Shown: positions 11,714 through 23,657, numbered from the stretch's first letter. The stretch is DNA of 36,563 nucleotides from Nymphaea colorata (GCF_008831285.2 NW_022204685.1:1-36563); one strand, 5' to 3'. Numbers and translations are program-made. Notes: generated by a model not told the origin, from the letters alone.

Positions 11714-11966
11714 TCAAAAGTTGCAGGAACGCAGGCTCTTGCGGGGGTACTTCGGCTTGCGCTGCAGGAAGGAGAGGACGGAGTACTTGTTGCGAAGCTT
11801 GTCGCCGCGGGGTGAACGCGAAGAGGAACCTATGGGTTTTGGTCCAGGGGGACGAGCGCCAAGCAGCAGGCGGAGGAGAGCTTGAGGGGCCTTTATATAG
11901 GGGGGGATACTTGTGCTTGGGAGGACTGGGAGGGGCGATGTCGGCAGGGGTCTCGGGCTCACTCAT
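11714..11966 (-). CDS. Small basic Pro-rich protein, about 84 residues
   Basis: Minus-strand ATG at 11966 (MSEPETPADIAPPSPPKHKY) to TGA at 11716-11714. Two missing bases, at the G-runs 11886-11889 and 11809-11812, join three segments that all show the C/G-ending codon bias of the neighbouring genes. The N-terminus is Pro/acidic and disordered. The C-terminal 35 residues are Lys/Arg-rich (RNKYSVLSFLQRKPKYPRKS) and might bind nucleic acid or membranes, but nothing identifies it. An alternative frame can be followed further left to about 11600 without TGA, so the true 3' end is not certain. It converges on the basic-protein gene at 11507. Confidence 0.45.
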
Positions 11967-12161
11967 CTCCCAATAACTTTTATATTATTCCGAAATCGCA
12001 ATATGCAGTTACGTCCGTTTCGATCCCCACCCAACCACCCACTTCAAATCCTTCCTTACTTCTCCACATTCTTGCCACTGTCTTCCTCAGCTTTCTAACC
12101 TGGCTCTCTTCCCAATTCACTATATTTTCGTTGGTGATCGTTTATAAAGTAGTTACTTCAT

Positions 12162-13154
12162 ATGCTGACGGTGTAATAGTAGATCGAACGCGAATACTAA
12201 TTTCTCGAGAAGATAGGGACGGGCTCGTTCGGACATATCATCAGCGTGCGCTCGCGAAGCACCAACCAACTCTATGCAGTCAAGATCGAAAAATCCCATG
12301 GCAAGGTAATCCCGACCCAACGCAGAAGGCAGTCCTAGTCGAGAAGTAGTTCAATATCCTAGCTTAGCTCGCCCCCCTCCCGCACTTCCCCAGAGTATAC
12401 ACCCTTAAAAAACTCAAAGAAAATTCCTTCATTGTCATGGAGAGACTGGACCGCAATCTAGAGGAAATCTTTGTTGAAAGGGGGAAAAAATTCACATTGC
12501 AGACCACCGCACTAATCGCAGGACAAATGGTGACAGCGCTGCGAGACCTCCATGAGTCCGGCTACCTGCACAGGGATTTAAAACCTTAGAACATGATGCT
12601 GCAGCGGGGGAACATCGGATAAAATTGATCGATTTCGGTCTTGCCGACCACTTGAAGGTGAGAAGGGCGACCACCTTGATCGGCAATGTTCGGTTCTGCT
12701 CCAGGGGGTCGCATTTCGGCCTTTCCTCGAAGAAGGACGACTTGGAATCTTTGCTCTACGTGCTGTTTTACTTTGTGACTGGGTCGCTGCCCTGGCAGAA
12801 TAGCTCAAAACAGGACATTGAGGCAGAAATCAACAGGAGAACCGACCTGCCATTACCCCCATAGCCAGACACCCCCATCCTTGCCTCAAAGAGCCAATTC
12901 CTCACCCTTGCTTCCTCCTGTTCCCGCCCTCCAAGAACTAGATAAAGCTCTCTTTCTTTTCGTAGTTCATGCAACTAGCAGAGTACATCTACCAAATGCC
13001 GCACAGGGACGAGCCGGATTACAAGTGGATGATGCACAAGTGCGACAGACTGATGCTGCTGGCGGGGACCAGGATTGGGAAATGCTTCGATTGGTGCAGA
13101 AGCGATTGCAGGCAGAAGATGGAAGAGGAACTGTGGACCATATTTGCCCAGTGA
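12162..13154 (+). CDS. Casein kinase 1-like protein kinase
   Basis: ATG at 12162 to TGA at 13152; about 331 residues, close to a bare CK1 catalytic domain. The glycine loop is KIGTGSFGHII, followed by the ATP-binding Lys in LYAVKIE. The catalytic loop is HRDLKPQNM; its Gln is encoded by TAG where most CK1 kinases have Asp. The metal-binding motif is LIDFGLADH. After it come the CK1-style activation segment (GNVRFCSRGSHFG), then KKDDLESLLYVLFYF and GSLPWQN, and near the end the P-D-Y motif characteristic of CK1. CK1 enzymes phosphorylate Ser/Thr in signalling, cell-cycle and ciliary proteins. Three single missing bases are needed: in CCC at 12311-12313, in GGGGG at 12606-12610, and somewhere in the C-rich stretch about 12850-12930. 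The last position is uncertain, so the ~35 residues there are unreliable. Confidence 0.88.
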
Positions 13155-13431
13155 TGTTATTATCCCTTATATGCTTCCACCATCATCTATCCAACCAGTA
13201 ATTTCATTCAATTTTTTGGTAATAAATTTATTGCAAAGACTATCAAACATTCTTTTATCATGAGTTCATATTATCATTATCTGATAAAATGGGATTACCA
13301 TCATTGTGATTGAAGAAAAGAATGGTTACGGAAGACAATATATTCTTTTTCATGTCTACCATATAAATATACACTTTTATTAAATCAATCCATCGGCAAG
13401 TTGATTCCTCAATCTTATCCACTATTGTTCA
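13155..13431. other. AT-rich intergenic spacer
   Basis: 277 nt between two co-oriented genes. I see no gene or repeat in it. Confidence 0.4.
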
Positions 13432-16203
13432 ATGAAGCTACTCCAGCAAGCAGTGAGGCTGGCTACTCGCTCCTCTCCTCTCTACATCCTTCGCTTCCCA
13501 TATTCAGCAACAGAGAAGGCCATGGGCTTGAATAAAAACAGTCAATGGCCAAAAGCAAAAAATCCTCATAATAAATAACGATATTAACCCATCTAAAGCG
13601 TCCTCTACGCCATTGGTAGGTTATACATTGAAAAAACTTTCTGAAAAGGGTCAAAGAGCAGTCTGGGCATCAGCAATAATGAATACCATCTTTCATTCAG
13701 AACAATCAAAATCGAATTAAACAGAATCACTGAGGGATCGATTGATAGATCTACGTATAGAGAAATGCCCATACCAACTCAACTAAGGAATCAGAACATA
13801 ACTTATTGATATCTTCATCAACGGTGTGTATTTGGATCCAGCAATATTCTCCTAGCAAAGAATACAGTAAGGCCAGCCACTTGGAAAACAAAAGATGGTA
13901 TTCTTCCCAACATACTTCGCTACGAAGCCAATCTTTCAAGGAATTATGCTTGGAAATTTAGATGTAGCAATAATGGGCTCATACGGCACTGGAAAATCAA
14001 CATCAATCGCTCTTTACATCTATCTCTCGGGAATCATCAACAAGTATAGATATGAGGCAACCTTACCTTAGAATTAGAAGACATTTGGAAAAGAACTTGA
14101 ATTACTGATAAAGCAAAATCTCATAATCCTGCCAGCTAAGTATTGGTGGTGGAGTATCTCTAACCGCACAGAAACTGATCTAGAGACTAACGAAGCCATA
14201 CCAGTCATAAAAAGCTCAATATGAATTATCTGGTCTTCAAGCAGGCAACAGAATTACCCTTAAGCGTCAGGACTAGACTGTTCAAATGCAAGTCCTTGCC
14301 TAAATTACAAAAGATGCTCTAGGAATAATATCTTCTATCAGGAATCAGAATAAATATCTGTATTGATCAGATAAACGTACTCGTTTCATATCTGAAAGAT
14401 TGGAATTACTTCATCAAGGACTACAATCTTCGAAAAGCAAGTGGAGACAAAAGTATCTAAAAGGAGCTCGAATAGGATCTGATTAGAAATCAAAGACAAT
14501 ATCAGATTCCTGGACTAAGATTACTACAAGAGGTATACGCATTTAGAAGGTTTGGGCAAAGCTATGTCGTTAATTCTTCAATCAACGTCTAGAAGTATCT
14601 TATAGCAAGAACCCAAACAATCAGGATGGATAGTACAGGATTGGCCTGTCGAATACGCATGGACCTGCAAGAGAAATAGAACTGATATTAAAACAGTTTT
14701 GGAGGACGCCAGCTGGAGCTTTGTAGCTTACTCATTTTTATTGGTTTTAGATAAGCATCAGATTGGAGAAGATTAAATCAAGCAGCAAGCTTGATTAACT
14801 CAAGCAATGGTTCTACAAGGATTGCCAAATACCGATCAAAGATTTTTACCGTATCTTGCACTTCAGAGAATTCGTATATAAGTCGTCACATGCCAAGGAA
14901 TTGAAATTGTTCGGTTAAAAGATATTGAGAAGATAAAAGCGACGATCAAGATTCTCCTATAGTAATTCCCAGCCTTCTGCCTTAGTATGTGCATCAGTAG
15001 AGTTTAAGATTTTATCAAGAAAGAAATAACGATAATGAGAAGAAAGATAAAATTAGATTCTTACATATACTTTATGAACTGGCCTTACATTACATTGAGA
15101 ATAACATAAAAACTTAAGCTTTTACATTTCTTAGCTCAACCATGCTATGGACTTATCTACCACCATAAAAAAATATCTACTCTCGAACCAAAGCGACAGA
15201 TAACTACTACCAATCGATTTCAAATAAAGTGATGGTTTCGTAGATTTCCAGTGGTCCCCACAAGACTTTGCAGAGGTTGTAGGCCCTATCGTTTAAAAGC
15301 ATATTATCAATAACACAACTAAAATGAATTTGCCAATAAAGCCAATAGTTTACTTCTATCATAAATCATTAAAACTGCTTACAGGGGTGGTGTATCGAAA
15401 GGAAGAATGTTTGAAACTTTCTTTATGGCTAATCTAAAACAACTACCTAAGATAAGAGTTCTAGAAGCACACCAAAACCAAGAAGGCTCTATTTATTTTA
15501 GAGAAAACTTTTATAAAATTTTCAGCCAAGCTGGGTTCAAAAAGCTGAATAGGTAGCCCCTAAAGGTCAAAGATCTGATAAATAGCCTGATTCTAAGACC
15601 TAAACCGCTAATTAGATGGATGCTCATTTTCAAAAAGAAGCTTCTGAGGACCATAAAGGTTAAAAATCTGACAAAGATAAAGCTGATGGCCAAACTAGAA
15701 AGACACTAATCAAATAAAATCTAAAAGAAATTTGCAGAAAGCACAATAAATCCAGATAAATGGATCTTAGGCACGCCTGTGAATGTATTTTTATCTTTAT
15801 TTAGTAAAAAGATGCGAAAAGTTAGTGCATCGATTTCTTATTGGTCAAATATGGCAACGAATCTAAGTATACTATCAATACCTTTGATATAACTATATCA
15901 AGCAATGCTTCCAAAATTACCAAAAAGCATTCAAAATCACTTTAATTCTTTGACTACTTCAAGGATTAAATAAAGTTAGAAGAATACACAGTCAACCACC
16001 AAATCATTTGCCCTCCTCATTTATGCAAGTAGACTACCAAGCATGATGGATACACCATTTCTTTTAGCTCAGTTGATGACGTGAATTTCGAATAAATGAA
16101 AAATTTTGGTTTCCTGCCTGTATTTTACGAACTCCAGAAGATTAATACAGATTTCAGAAAAGTAGAAAAAGTGATATCCTCAAAGAAATAGGCCAAAAAA
16201 TGA
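13432..16203 (+). CDS. P-loop ATPase of uncertain family, about 920 residues
   Basis: ATG at 13432 to TGA at 16201. The first 20 residues (MKLLQQAVRLATRSSPLYIL) are basic and amphipathic, resembling a mitochondrial presequence. A frame running about 13628-14220 carries a clear Walker A motif GSYGTGKST (13976-14002, about residue 180). A strand-like INICIDQIN at about 14350 is a good Walker B candidate, and Arg/Lys-rich helices follow. Several frame segments make up the rest. The C-terminal third (15537-16203) is one uninterrupted frame, Lys/Ser/Asp-rich at first and then a folded-looking region. The layout, a P-loop domain closely followed by a D-Q Walker B and a long C-terminal part, loosely recalls the NTPase module shared by RHS and Crinkler-type proteins, but that is a weak guess; a STAND- or AAA-type ATPase is equally possible. 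Codons are distinctly more AT-rich than in CK1 or RNA ligase next door. Confidence 0.65.
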
Positions 16204-16437
16204 TGAAACCAATCAAATATATCTTTATTGTGTTACTGAATGCTAGTATTGTGTGGGATTCGATAGGTATAAGCTGAAAAGAAAGGTATAAGGACTTTGC
16301 TTGGATGATATATGTAAATGAGGTAAACATTTGAATGCTTAATTTACAATTTTATCGATGATCATCGATCATTTCGGCAATAAACCTCATAAGTGTGCGT
16401 TATGATGAATATGAAGACGAATCTATGGTTTAATTGC
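16204..16437. other. Spacer between convergent genes
   Basis: 234 nt, AT-rich. No feature is recognised. Confidence 0.4.
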
Positions 16438-16902
16438 TCAATTCCCGTGAAAATCATCATTATCGTTGCCAAATAGTTTGTATTCTTCTTCTTGGTTTTT
16501 GTCTGTAAGGCTATCTTGTGTCTTTACATTCGTGAATATTCGAAGGCACGAAAGAAAATCCTTGATGGTCCTTGACACAGCCAGTTCAATCGAAGCTAGT
16601 GATCCCGTTTTTGACTTATTCTTTTATTATTTTATCTGAATTAAACATTTTTCCCAAGCCTCTCCTTCCCTTTTCTTTATAACTTGGATCCTATGGTCGA
16701 CCATCCTTGTTATTCTCTATTTGAAGTTACAGTCATCGATTCCTTGGACGTTTTCTTTCAGTCTGATAATTTCACGTGGGTTCATCTTACAGATCTGTAT
16801 TTTGTCAAGATAGTGACTTTGCTATTCTCTCGTTGCATCCAATGACACCTCTCTCAGCCTCTAAATGGTATACTCTTCAGTTTTCTTGAGTAAAAAAGTC
16901 AT
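16438..16902 (-). CDS. Hypothetical charged helical protein, 154 residues
   Basis: A clean minus-strand frame with no break: ATG at 16902 (MTFLLKKTEEYTIQRLREVS), TGA at 16440-16438, 155 codons exactly. It contains several TAA/TAG codons, so it is invisible to a standard-code search. The protein is Lys/Glu/Gln/Ile-rich and probably all-helical. A C-terminal acidic tail ends in NDNDDFHGN. No family is recognised. It diverges from the RNA ligase gene, with 223 nt between the two starts serving as a possible shared promoter. Confidence 0.7.
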
Positions 16903-17125
16903 TTATTTTTGGAAAATAATGAAAAATGTGTTAATGCGTTGAATAACATAAGACCTTCCAACAATAATACATTCATATCTCTAAATACATGCCAATTTGA
17001 TCATCCATCCTCTCACAATATCCCTCCATCGTTATATCCCATCCTAACATCATCTATACCGTAATTGATCAAACGCCACGCCTATAATAATCAACCCTTT
17101 ATTCTTTTATTATATATATCTTACC

Positions 17126-18834
17126 ATGAAGCTAGACTCCGACGAGTAGATCGAAAACTAGGACAAGCGCAACCCCGTCAAGCGCGCAGAACGCGAGAAA
17201 GAGTTCAAGACCGTCGGCCAGCTCAAAGAGATCATCACCGATCCCAACCAAATGCACGCCAAGGTCCTCGAATTCTCAAAGACTTTCAAATCCGTCAAGA
17301 ACACACACCCCAAACAAAAGGAACTCTCAATCATCGATTTCAGCCTCGCCGCCAGAGGACCCCAGGAGGACGAAATCTACACCAACCAACCGTTCTACCG
17401 GAACAACATCCGCAGAGGAAACACCCTGGTCTACAACAGCAAGACCAAACAGGCAGAATGGGGAAGAAAAGGCCTCGTGAAGTTCTTCGATATCTCCGAT
17501 AAGACCCTCTACGCCATCGTCAATTCCAACATCGCAGGACTCAACAAGCACTACCAGCCTCTCTACTACAACATCTTCGGAGAGATCGAAAACGTTCTTT
17601 CATGCAACGAGGAACTAGAGCCAGAACACAAGGCCAAAGTTCACGTCTACAGGCTGAACAAAGCCAATGGAGAAAATTGCCAAGTGGGATACTTCGCCAC
17701 CACTGATGAGTGGGTAATCTCATCGAAAAATGTGTCAGTTTTCGCCAGCGAGCCCGCAGATATCAAACTGTACAAGGAGGAAAGATATCAATTTGCTGTA
17801 TTGATGGCTGAAGCCTGGTTCGCCATGCTGGCAGACAAAAAAAAGGAAGAAATCTCGCTGCTGAAGAATGAACTGAAGGGAAGGACAATTGTAGGAGAAT
17901 ATTGTGGCAATCCCGACTTCCAGCATCTGGTCAAGTACCACGAGATCACCATCTTCTTCTACGCTATCGTCGAGAACAACTCAGCCTATACCTGCATCCC
18001 GCCACCTGACGCCTTCGCCTTCCTCCAGAAGCACCGCCTTCCCATCGTCAAGAACCACGAGAAGAGCTACTTTGGAAACTTCACCTCCTTCACAGAGTTC
18101 GGAGAGGCCCTCATCAAACTGTTCAACGATGTCTCCACCTCCTCCATCTTCGAAGACGAAGAAGGCAGCGTCGTGTATTTCGTCCTCGAAAAACCGAAAG
18201 TCTTCTGCTAGTATGTCTCAGATAGATACTACAAGCCTCAGTCCCCATCCCCGTAGACTGGCAAACCAGAGAGACCTGGTTCAACGTATGCTCCTTGGGG
18301 AAGCTGAAGACCCTTGAATACCGTATCCTCCGCAAATTGAGAGAGAAATTGAAATATTACACAAGAGTCAAGAAGGGAGGAGAAGACAATAAGGAAAAGA
18401 ACCAAAACGATCAAAAGAAGTTGTAGGAAAGATACGGATCGTTCGAAAAGGAAGTCCACCAGCTAGTCAAGGGCAAAGCTCTCAGCAAGCCCGTCGAATA
18501 CTTCTTCTGTGCCGCCATTCTCGCCTTTGAATATGTCTTCAAGAACAGAAAAAACCAACGAAATCTCACCCTCCTCACCGATCACTACCTTGACTTCCTT
18601 TCCGTCATCTTCTGGTGCATCGAGAACAAGAAGGAAGTCACAGTAGCTCTCATGAATGACGAACAACTGCACAGAGAACTCAGAGCCACCAATTGGGAAG
18701 AGTATAGCGTCGAAATCGTAAACCATTACCCTGAAATGCTGGAAAAATTTGCACCAAGGTACGCAAAGATCAAGAAATCCTTGGAATACAAAGATGAGGA
18801 AGAAGAAGCTGAAGAGAAAGAGGAAGAGAATTGA
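17126..18834 (+). CDS. RNA ligase (T4 Rnl-like covalent nucleotidyltransferase superfamily)
   Basis: ATG at 17126 to TGA at 18832; about 569 residues. The first 42 codons include two in-frame TAG codons, so a standard-code start at 17252 would truncate the protein. Superfamily motifs occur in order. Motif I is KANGEN at residues 179-184, where the first Lys should form the covalent AMP intermediate in K-x-x-G. A Glu-containing motif III is KGRTIVGEYCG near residue 255. A motif IV-like strand is HEITIFFYAIVEN, and a motif V-like basic stretch is KLKTLEYRILRKLREKL near residue 395. Such enzymes seal 3'-OH/5'-phosphate RNA ends using ATP. The C-terminal 170 residues are helical and end in an acidic Glu-rich tail. 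One missing base in CCCC at 18249-18252 separates motifs IV and V; restoring it keeps the frame and codon bias continuous. The substrate is unknown. Confidence 0.8.
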
Positions 18835-18922
18835 AATGATTCGTCTTATTTAAACCCATTCCTATACTTTCTAGCCAATATGAGCGTAAAGAAACATAAA
18901 AAGTATGTATTTGATCATTTGA

Positions 18923-21900
18923 TCATTCATTTGATGAGATGAAAGATTTGCTCACCTTTTGGGCTAATTTGCTTCCGGCTAGCGATTGGAATGATCCTGT
19001 TTCTTCATTAAAATATCCTTGGATGAGGATGTTGATCAAAATCCTCTTCATTGTTGCTTTGTCCTTCGCTGAAAGTCATCATGTATTTGCAGATAATCGT
19101 AAGCACTCTATATTGCTATTTCTCCGTATCTAATTGCGTCCTTGTTGGCTTACAGTATGGCCAAACGTTCAATGCTGTCCTTTTTAAGAGGAGTCCCTTG
19201 AAGCTGGCCGAGTTGGACTGGCGTTAGATAACTGCTTAGACAGCATGGAAGATACGCATGAGGGATGGCTCGTTGGATGCTGCAATTGGATTCTTATAAG
19301 GTGAATGCTGATTTAACTAGAAGGATAGAGGAATCTAGAAGTGAGGGAAGAGCGGTTTGTGGCCTTGCCAGTTTGAGAAGTTTTCTTATCTAGCAGCGAA
19401 GAGCTATGTTGGTCTGGAACGATCGAGATTGTTCATGCATTCTGTGCAAAATCTATATCAATTTGTCGAATTATTCCTTATGCTCCTCCACTATAGCCCT
19501 GGAGTGCTCACTTTCTCTCAGCTTTTTGACAATCTCAGCTACAAAGTCATGCAACTATTGCGAGAGTATGTTGAAGTGGGCAACTATCATCACGTTTTCT
19601 TGAGAGAAGTATTGATTGTCTTACATTTACTTGAATTTTAGCGTTTAAAGATACTTTTACAGGATTGGAATGGTAGCTGTTAGGGATATTTTCAATATCT
19701 TTACTATTATCTTTGGCATATTGAACATTAAAGCAATTTGCTTGTCCATTTTGACTATCGAGCAAGGATTGTAGGTTTTTCACAATATTGTTGATCTTTT
19801 CTTCATCAATCCACTAAGGTTCTCTATTCCACTTATCCAAAACAAGCTGGTATGTGGCATTAAATTGCGAAAAACATTAGAAAAACCTCATAATCACTTC
19901 TAAATTGTCCTACATAACGAACATTCTCAGCAAGTCCGGTCTTATTTGCCTAATATAGGGTTCTAATTTCTTCAGTTATTGAGGATTTCCAAACTGATAT
20001 GTTCCTTTTTGCAGCAATTCAAGGTCTTTTGGATGAGATAGGATTCATAAAACTGATCACCACCGCGTTTGAGATACCCCTATAGCACTTGAACAGCTTT
20101 TTCATTTCTTATCTATAGACATTTTTTTCCCAAGGCCCTCCAACAAGCTTCACTCTACGGTCCAATCAGCTAAAATCTTATTCCCATCACACATTACACC
20201 AGCAAATTTTCGATGATTGGCAAGACTGGCATATCCTCTATCATTTTTCTCAAAAATCCACCCAAACATTCATCTGGAAGCCTTCCAAGAACTTTCCAAG
20301 TCTTTTGATGAAGGCAAGTTTCAAGTAAAGATTCTCACATTTGTCGTAATTGGCTATGAGAAGAGGAACAGCAAGAGAGATCGCTTTCGGTTGAGAGAAA
20401 GAAGAAAGATATAATACTCTCCGCCTTGTGTGATTGGAAGAAAGAGAGAAAACTAACGACAAATTGCTTGAAATTTCCATCGGTAAGCAATTGGGTAGCT
20501 TGCACCATTTGCTGCAGGCTGAACAAGGCTATCCTGGTCTGGCTTATCCTACAGCATCTATCTCCAGAGACACCCTGCAGCATTAGGCTGCTGCTATACA
20601 ACCAAAGAGATAGCTTGGACCAAAAAGCCATCACGAGGCTATTCTTGCAGTTTATCGACTAAAATTGAAGAAAGGCTTGGCAGAAGGCTGGATGGTTGGC
20701 AACCAGACAGCAAACCTGTAGAGCAGAACAACGTCAGGCACGCAACCGATTAATACTTCGTATATCAGCTCGTTATTCTCAATTACGACCTATTATGCTC
20801 GTATCTTATCACTCCAAATCCTTCATTTTTGACAGCTTGATAATGGGAAAGCAATCCCCTTGAATTTTGCGAAAAGGGATAGGCTGATATCCTCTAAAAC
20901 ATGGATTCCACTATTCCGCTATGGTGCTTAGCCAAGACAGGACTGAACTGCTATACTCTTGTCAAGACTGAAGCCAAGTTGGTTTGGTCGTTATTGCAGG
21001 ATTGTTCAACTATGTCACTACCATTATCACGAAATATGCATACGTGAAGAAGTTCATATCGTCGAAGGGAGGAGAGGGAGTGTAGACTTATGAAAGAATC
21101 TAAAAAAGTCGGTATATTTTATCTGATATTTTACATTATAAAATAGAAGATTTCTCGGAGAAGTTCATCGATAGGAGCGCCAGACTTGAGCTCCACGATC
21201 TCCTGCAGGAAAAGCTTGAGCAGATCCTCATTGGCATACAAAACTCTCCCAATTTTTCCCGATTTATGGCTAGCTAATTTCTCAGGATAAGTGATATAGC
21301 TTCTTCTGGGCGTTTCTCCAAAGATGGAGGCTAGGTGGCTGGAGAAAGATCTTTTTAGTGATTGAATGCCCTTACAAGTGCAATCTCATTGTGCTCATAC
21401 ACGTGACTGTTCCTTGTATGTGCGTTGAAGATATTCCCCACAAGTGATTGTATGAATTCCCCTCTCCTGCTTTCCTCTAACGATCTCAGCAGAAAATCTG
21501 TCAGCCTGCCCTTGCCTCCTCGGTCGAAGGCGGCATAGACTGCAAGGAAGCGATCATCAGCAGCCAATTGGAGGAAATATTCAGTAGCCATGCTGCGTAC
21601 GAATTGCTATTGAACTGTCAAACAAGATGCAAGGATGTGCTCGCATAGCTATCCTTCTTTCCGTAGTGGGACAGGTAAAGCATCCATATCCTTTCGTAAA
21701 TGACTGGCAAGGTGAGCACCTTAGCATGCGGAAGCTAGAAACGCGGTTGATAGGCCGAGAAAGAGTATATAGCTATTAGGAAATCCATGGAAGGGCGGGA
21801 CTTTGCCTGCGTTGCAGATTAGAGATCAGCAGTTGCTATATAGCTGGAGGAAAGCTTAGGGATATTGGCCGTTTAGCGAATTGCTTTTAGACAGCATCTA

Positions 21901-22689
21901 AAGGTGAGCCTTCTTGCAGTCTACTCCACAGACAGGCACGCGTGTATCTTTGCAGTAATAGTCAGCAGGTTGCTTGCATAGGAAGCAAAAGCCATGCTTC
22001 CCTCTATTGGCCTTTCCTCCTTCCAGCCTCTGCTAAACATTTTCTACAGCCTGTCCGAGCACAAGCCCACGTATCTTCTCACCTCGCGTTCCTCCTCTTC
22101 CGGTTTGGCCAATTTCGGCATCTCTAAGGTAAAAACTTAGCATATATTCCTGCCTAAAATTGGGGTAATTATCGTTGAGTCATTGCGAAAGCTCTCGCCA
22201 GCCATCCGTATCCCACAGCTTTGAACTTCCTGAGCAAGTCCTATGGCAGAGCCACCGCTAGATCATGGAAAGAATACTTGAATGGACTTAAAAATAGAGT
22301 CTCAGAAAGTCAAGATGAGGTCCTTGATACGGAGAATGGTTTGAACAGCTGCGTATGCGTGTTCTTTCATCAGCGGACTCAATGAGCTTGCCAGCCGATC
22401 ATAGGTAGCTACTGTGATATAGTTCTCTTCCAGCATTGCCTAACTCATGAAAGTTGTACTGCAAAGGAAGAAAGGGCATGCTATACTAGTTCTTTCCTGC
22501 GAAGCATGGCTTCAAAGATGAAGAGGTATGGCTACGCATTAAACTCCTTGATTCTCTTGGGTAGGGCGCATGAATAAAATCCAGAGTACTTAGCATTTGC
22601 TCGAAGGCTTGCAGTTAGGTGGAGGAGAGCGTAGGCTTGACTTTGTTGATTGCGGTTGTGATTATATCTTAGAATTTGTTAACCTTCAT
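18923..22689 (-). CDS. Very large helical protein with a Cys/His zinc-type motif
   Basis: Minus-strand reading from ATG at 22689 (MKVNKFQDIITTAINKVKPT) to TGA at 18925-18923, about 1,250 residues, in many frame segments. TAA/TAG read as Gln throughout. At about 21905-22000 a compact motif reads CFLCKQPADYYCKDTRVPVC, then G-V-D-C-K-K-A-H, a C-x2-C-x7-C-x7-C-x3-C-x3-H pattern similar in spacing to MYND/HIT-type zinc knuckles. The rest looks like amphipathic helix pairs, as in HEAT/ARM solenoids, for example MATEYFLQLAADDRFLAVYA at 21591. I considered an ARF-GEF of the BIG family and an exportin but saw no Sec7 core and no diagnostic motif. It may be two adjacent genes; the frame is least certain between about 20700 and 20900. 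It converges on the RNA ligase gene with an 88-nt gap. Confidence 0.5.
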
Positions 22690-23062
22690 CACGTGGTGGA
22701 TAATTATAAATGAAGATTTATAATGCAAACCGTATTATATATTTGGCACATGCCGTTTGAGAACGCTAAGGATAAAGGATTAGAATGCCGATTGAACGCA
22801 TGTTGTCTTCACCCATTATGATTGATTGCATTTCCAAGACGCTCATTTGGCATCTTAAATACAAACACTGAGGAAAAGATGTGATGCATAGAGAGCCTAA
22901 TCATGATAAGGAAGAAAGTGAAAATCTAACTTCGATAGGTATTTCTACTTTTACTGTAAGCCGAATATGTTTGTATTCATTTCTATCAAATCGACGATTG
23001 AAATATGCCTCATATATCTCATTCATCCATATTCTTCAATAATTATTTCAAATTCCATCCCA
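22690..23062. other. Divergent intergenic region
   Basis: 373 nt of AT-rich DNA between two divergent genes, so it probably holds both promoters. No specific element is recognised. Confidence 0.4.
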
Positions 23063-23539
23063 ATGTTCGATGCCAAGAAAAGCGAGGCTTATAGTATATA
23101 GCGGCTTCAAGAAATAGCTTCTCTCTCTAATATATATGATAAAATGGCCTTTGTCGAAAAATTACAAATAGAGAAGATGAGCCTAATCGAAACCATGCAA
23201 CTTTACACCAACGCTGCCGCCATCCGTGAGAGTGATGACAGGGAAGATTTGACAAGAGTGATTATCGTACTATGCTCGAGAAGACTCAGAGAAATATAAG
23301 GGAAAAAGTAAAAGAAAGTTGACTGGGAAAAGGAGCTAAAGGCATACGAACGAAAAAGAAATAAATAACTTGCGGAAAAGAACAAAGAAGGCTAATCTTA
23401 ACCTGGAATCATCAAGAACGTATGGAAGTGGCTGACGTTTACCCATTAACATCCTCATTAAGACCTCAAGAAAAAATAATAAACCCTTTAAAGTGAAGAA
23501 GTGTAGGCCTTGTTTAAAGGCAAACCAAAGAGCATATGA
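23063..23539 (+). CDS. Hypothetical helical protein, 158 residues
   Basis: A clean frame of 159 codons from ATG at 23063 (MFDAKKSEAYSIQRLQEIAS) to TGA at 23537, with a dozen TAA/TAG Gln codons and no break. The first half is a mixed helix region ending in an E-S-D-D-R-E-D-L segment. The second half is very Lys/Glu/Gln-rich (KKVDWEKELKAYERKRNKQL) and likely a single long helix. It includes W-K-W-L-T-F followed by a polar tail. No family is recognised. It converges on the MORN-like gene with a 118-nt gap. Confidence 0.7.
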
Positions 23540-23657
23540 TTGCTTTTCATCATCAATCCATCATAATTATAAAGTCTATCCCTCGTCCCTTGTGAACTGA
23601 TAATAATCTATATTCTTTTCTTTATCTTGAAAACTCGAGAAAGATTGTATCATGTGC

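Noticed and set aside
12307-12326. A 20-nt GT-AG intron in the kinase gene
   Set aside because: One missing base in the adjacent CCC restores the frame equally well. The same explanation fits many other breaks that have no GT-AG option, and long clean genes show no introns.
18241-18269. A 29-nt or 17-nt GT-AG intron in the RNA ligase gene
   Set aside because: Restoring one C in CCCC at 18249-18252 keeps plausible protein sequence through the stretch; no branch or splice consensus is shared with other candidate sites.
18923-22689. BIG/Sec7-type ARF exchange factor or exportin
   Set aside because: No Sec7 catalytic core, importin-beta N-terminal motif or other diagnostic block could be found. 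Only loose resemblance to helical repeats remains.
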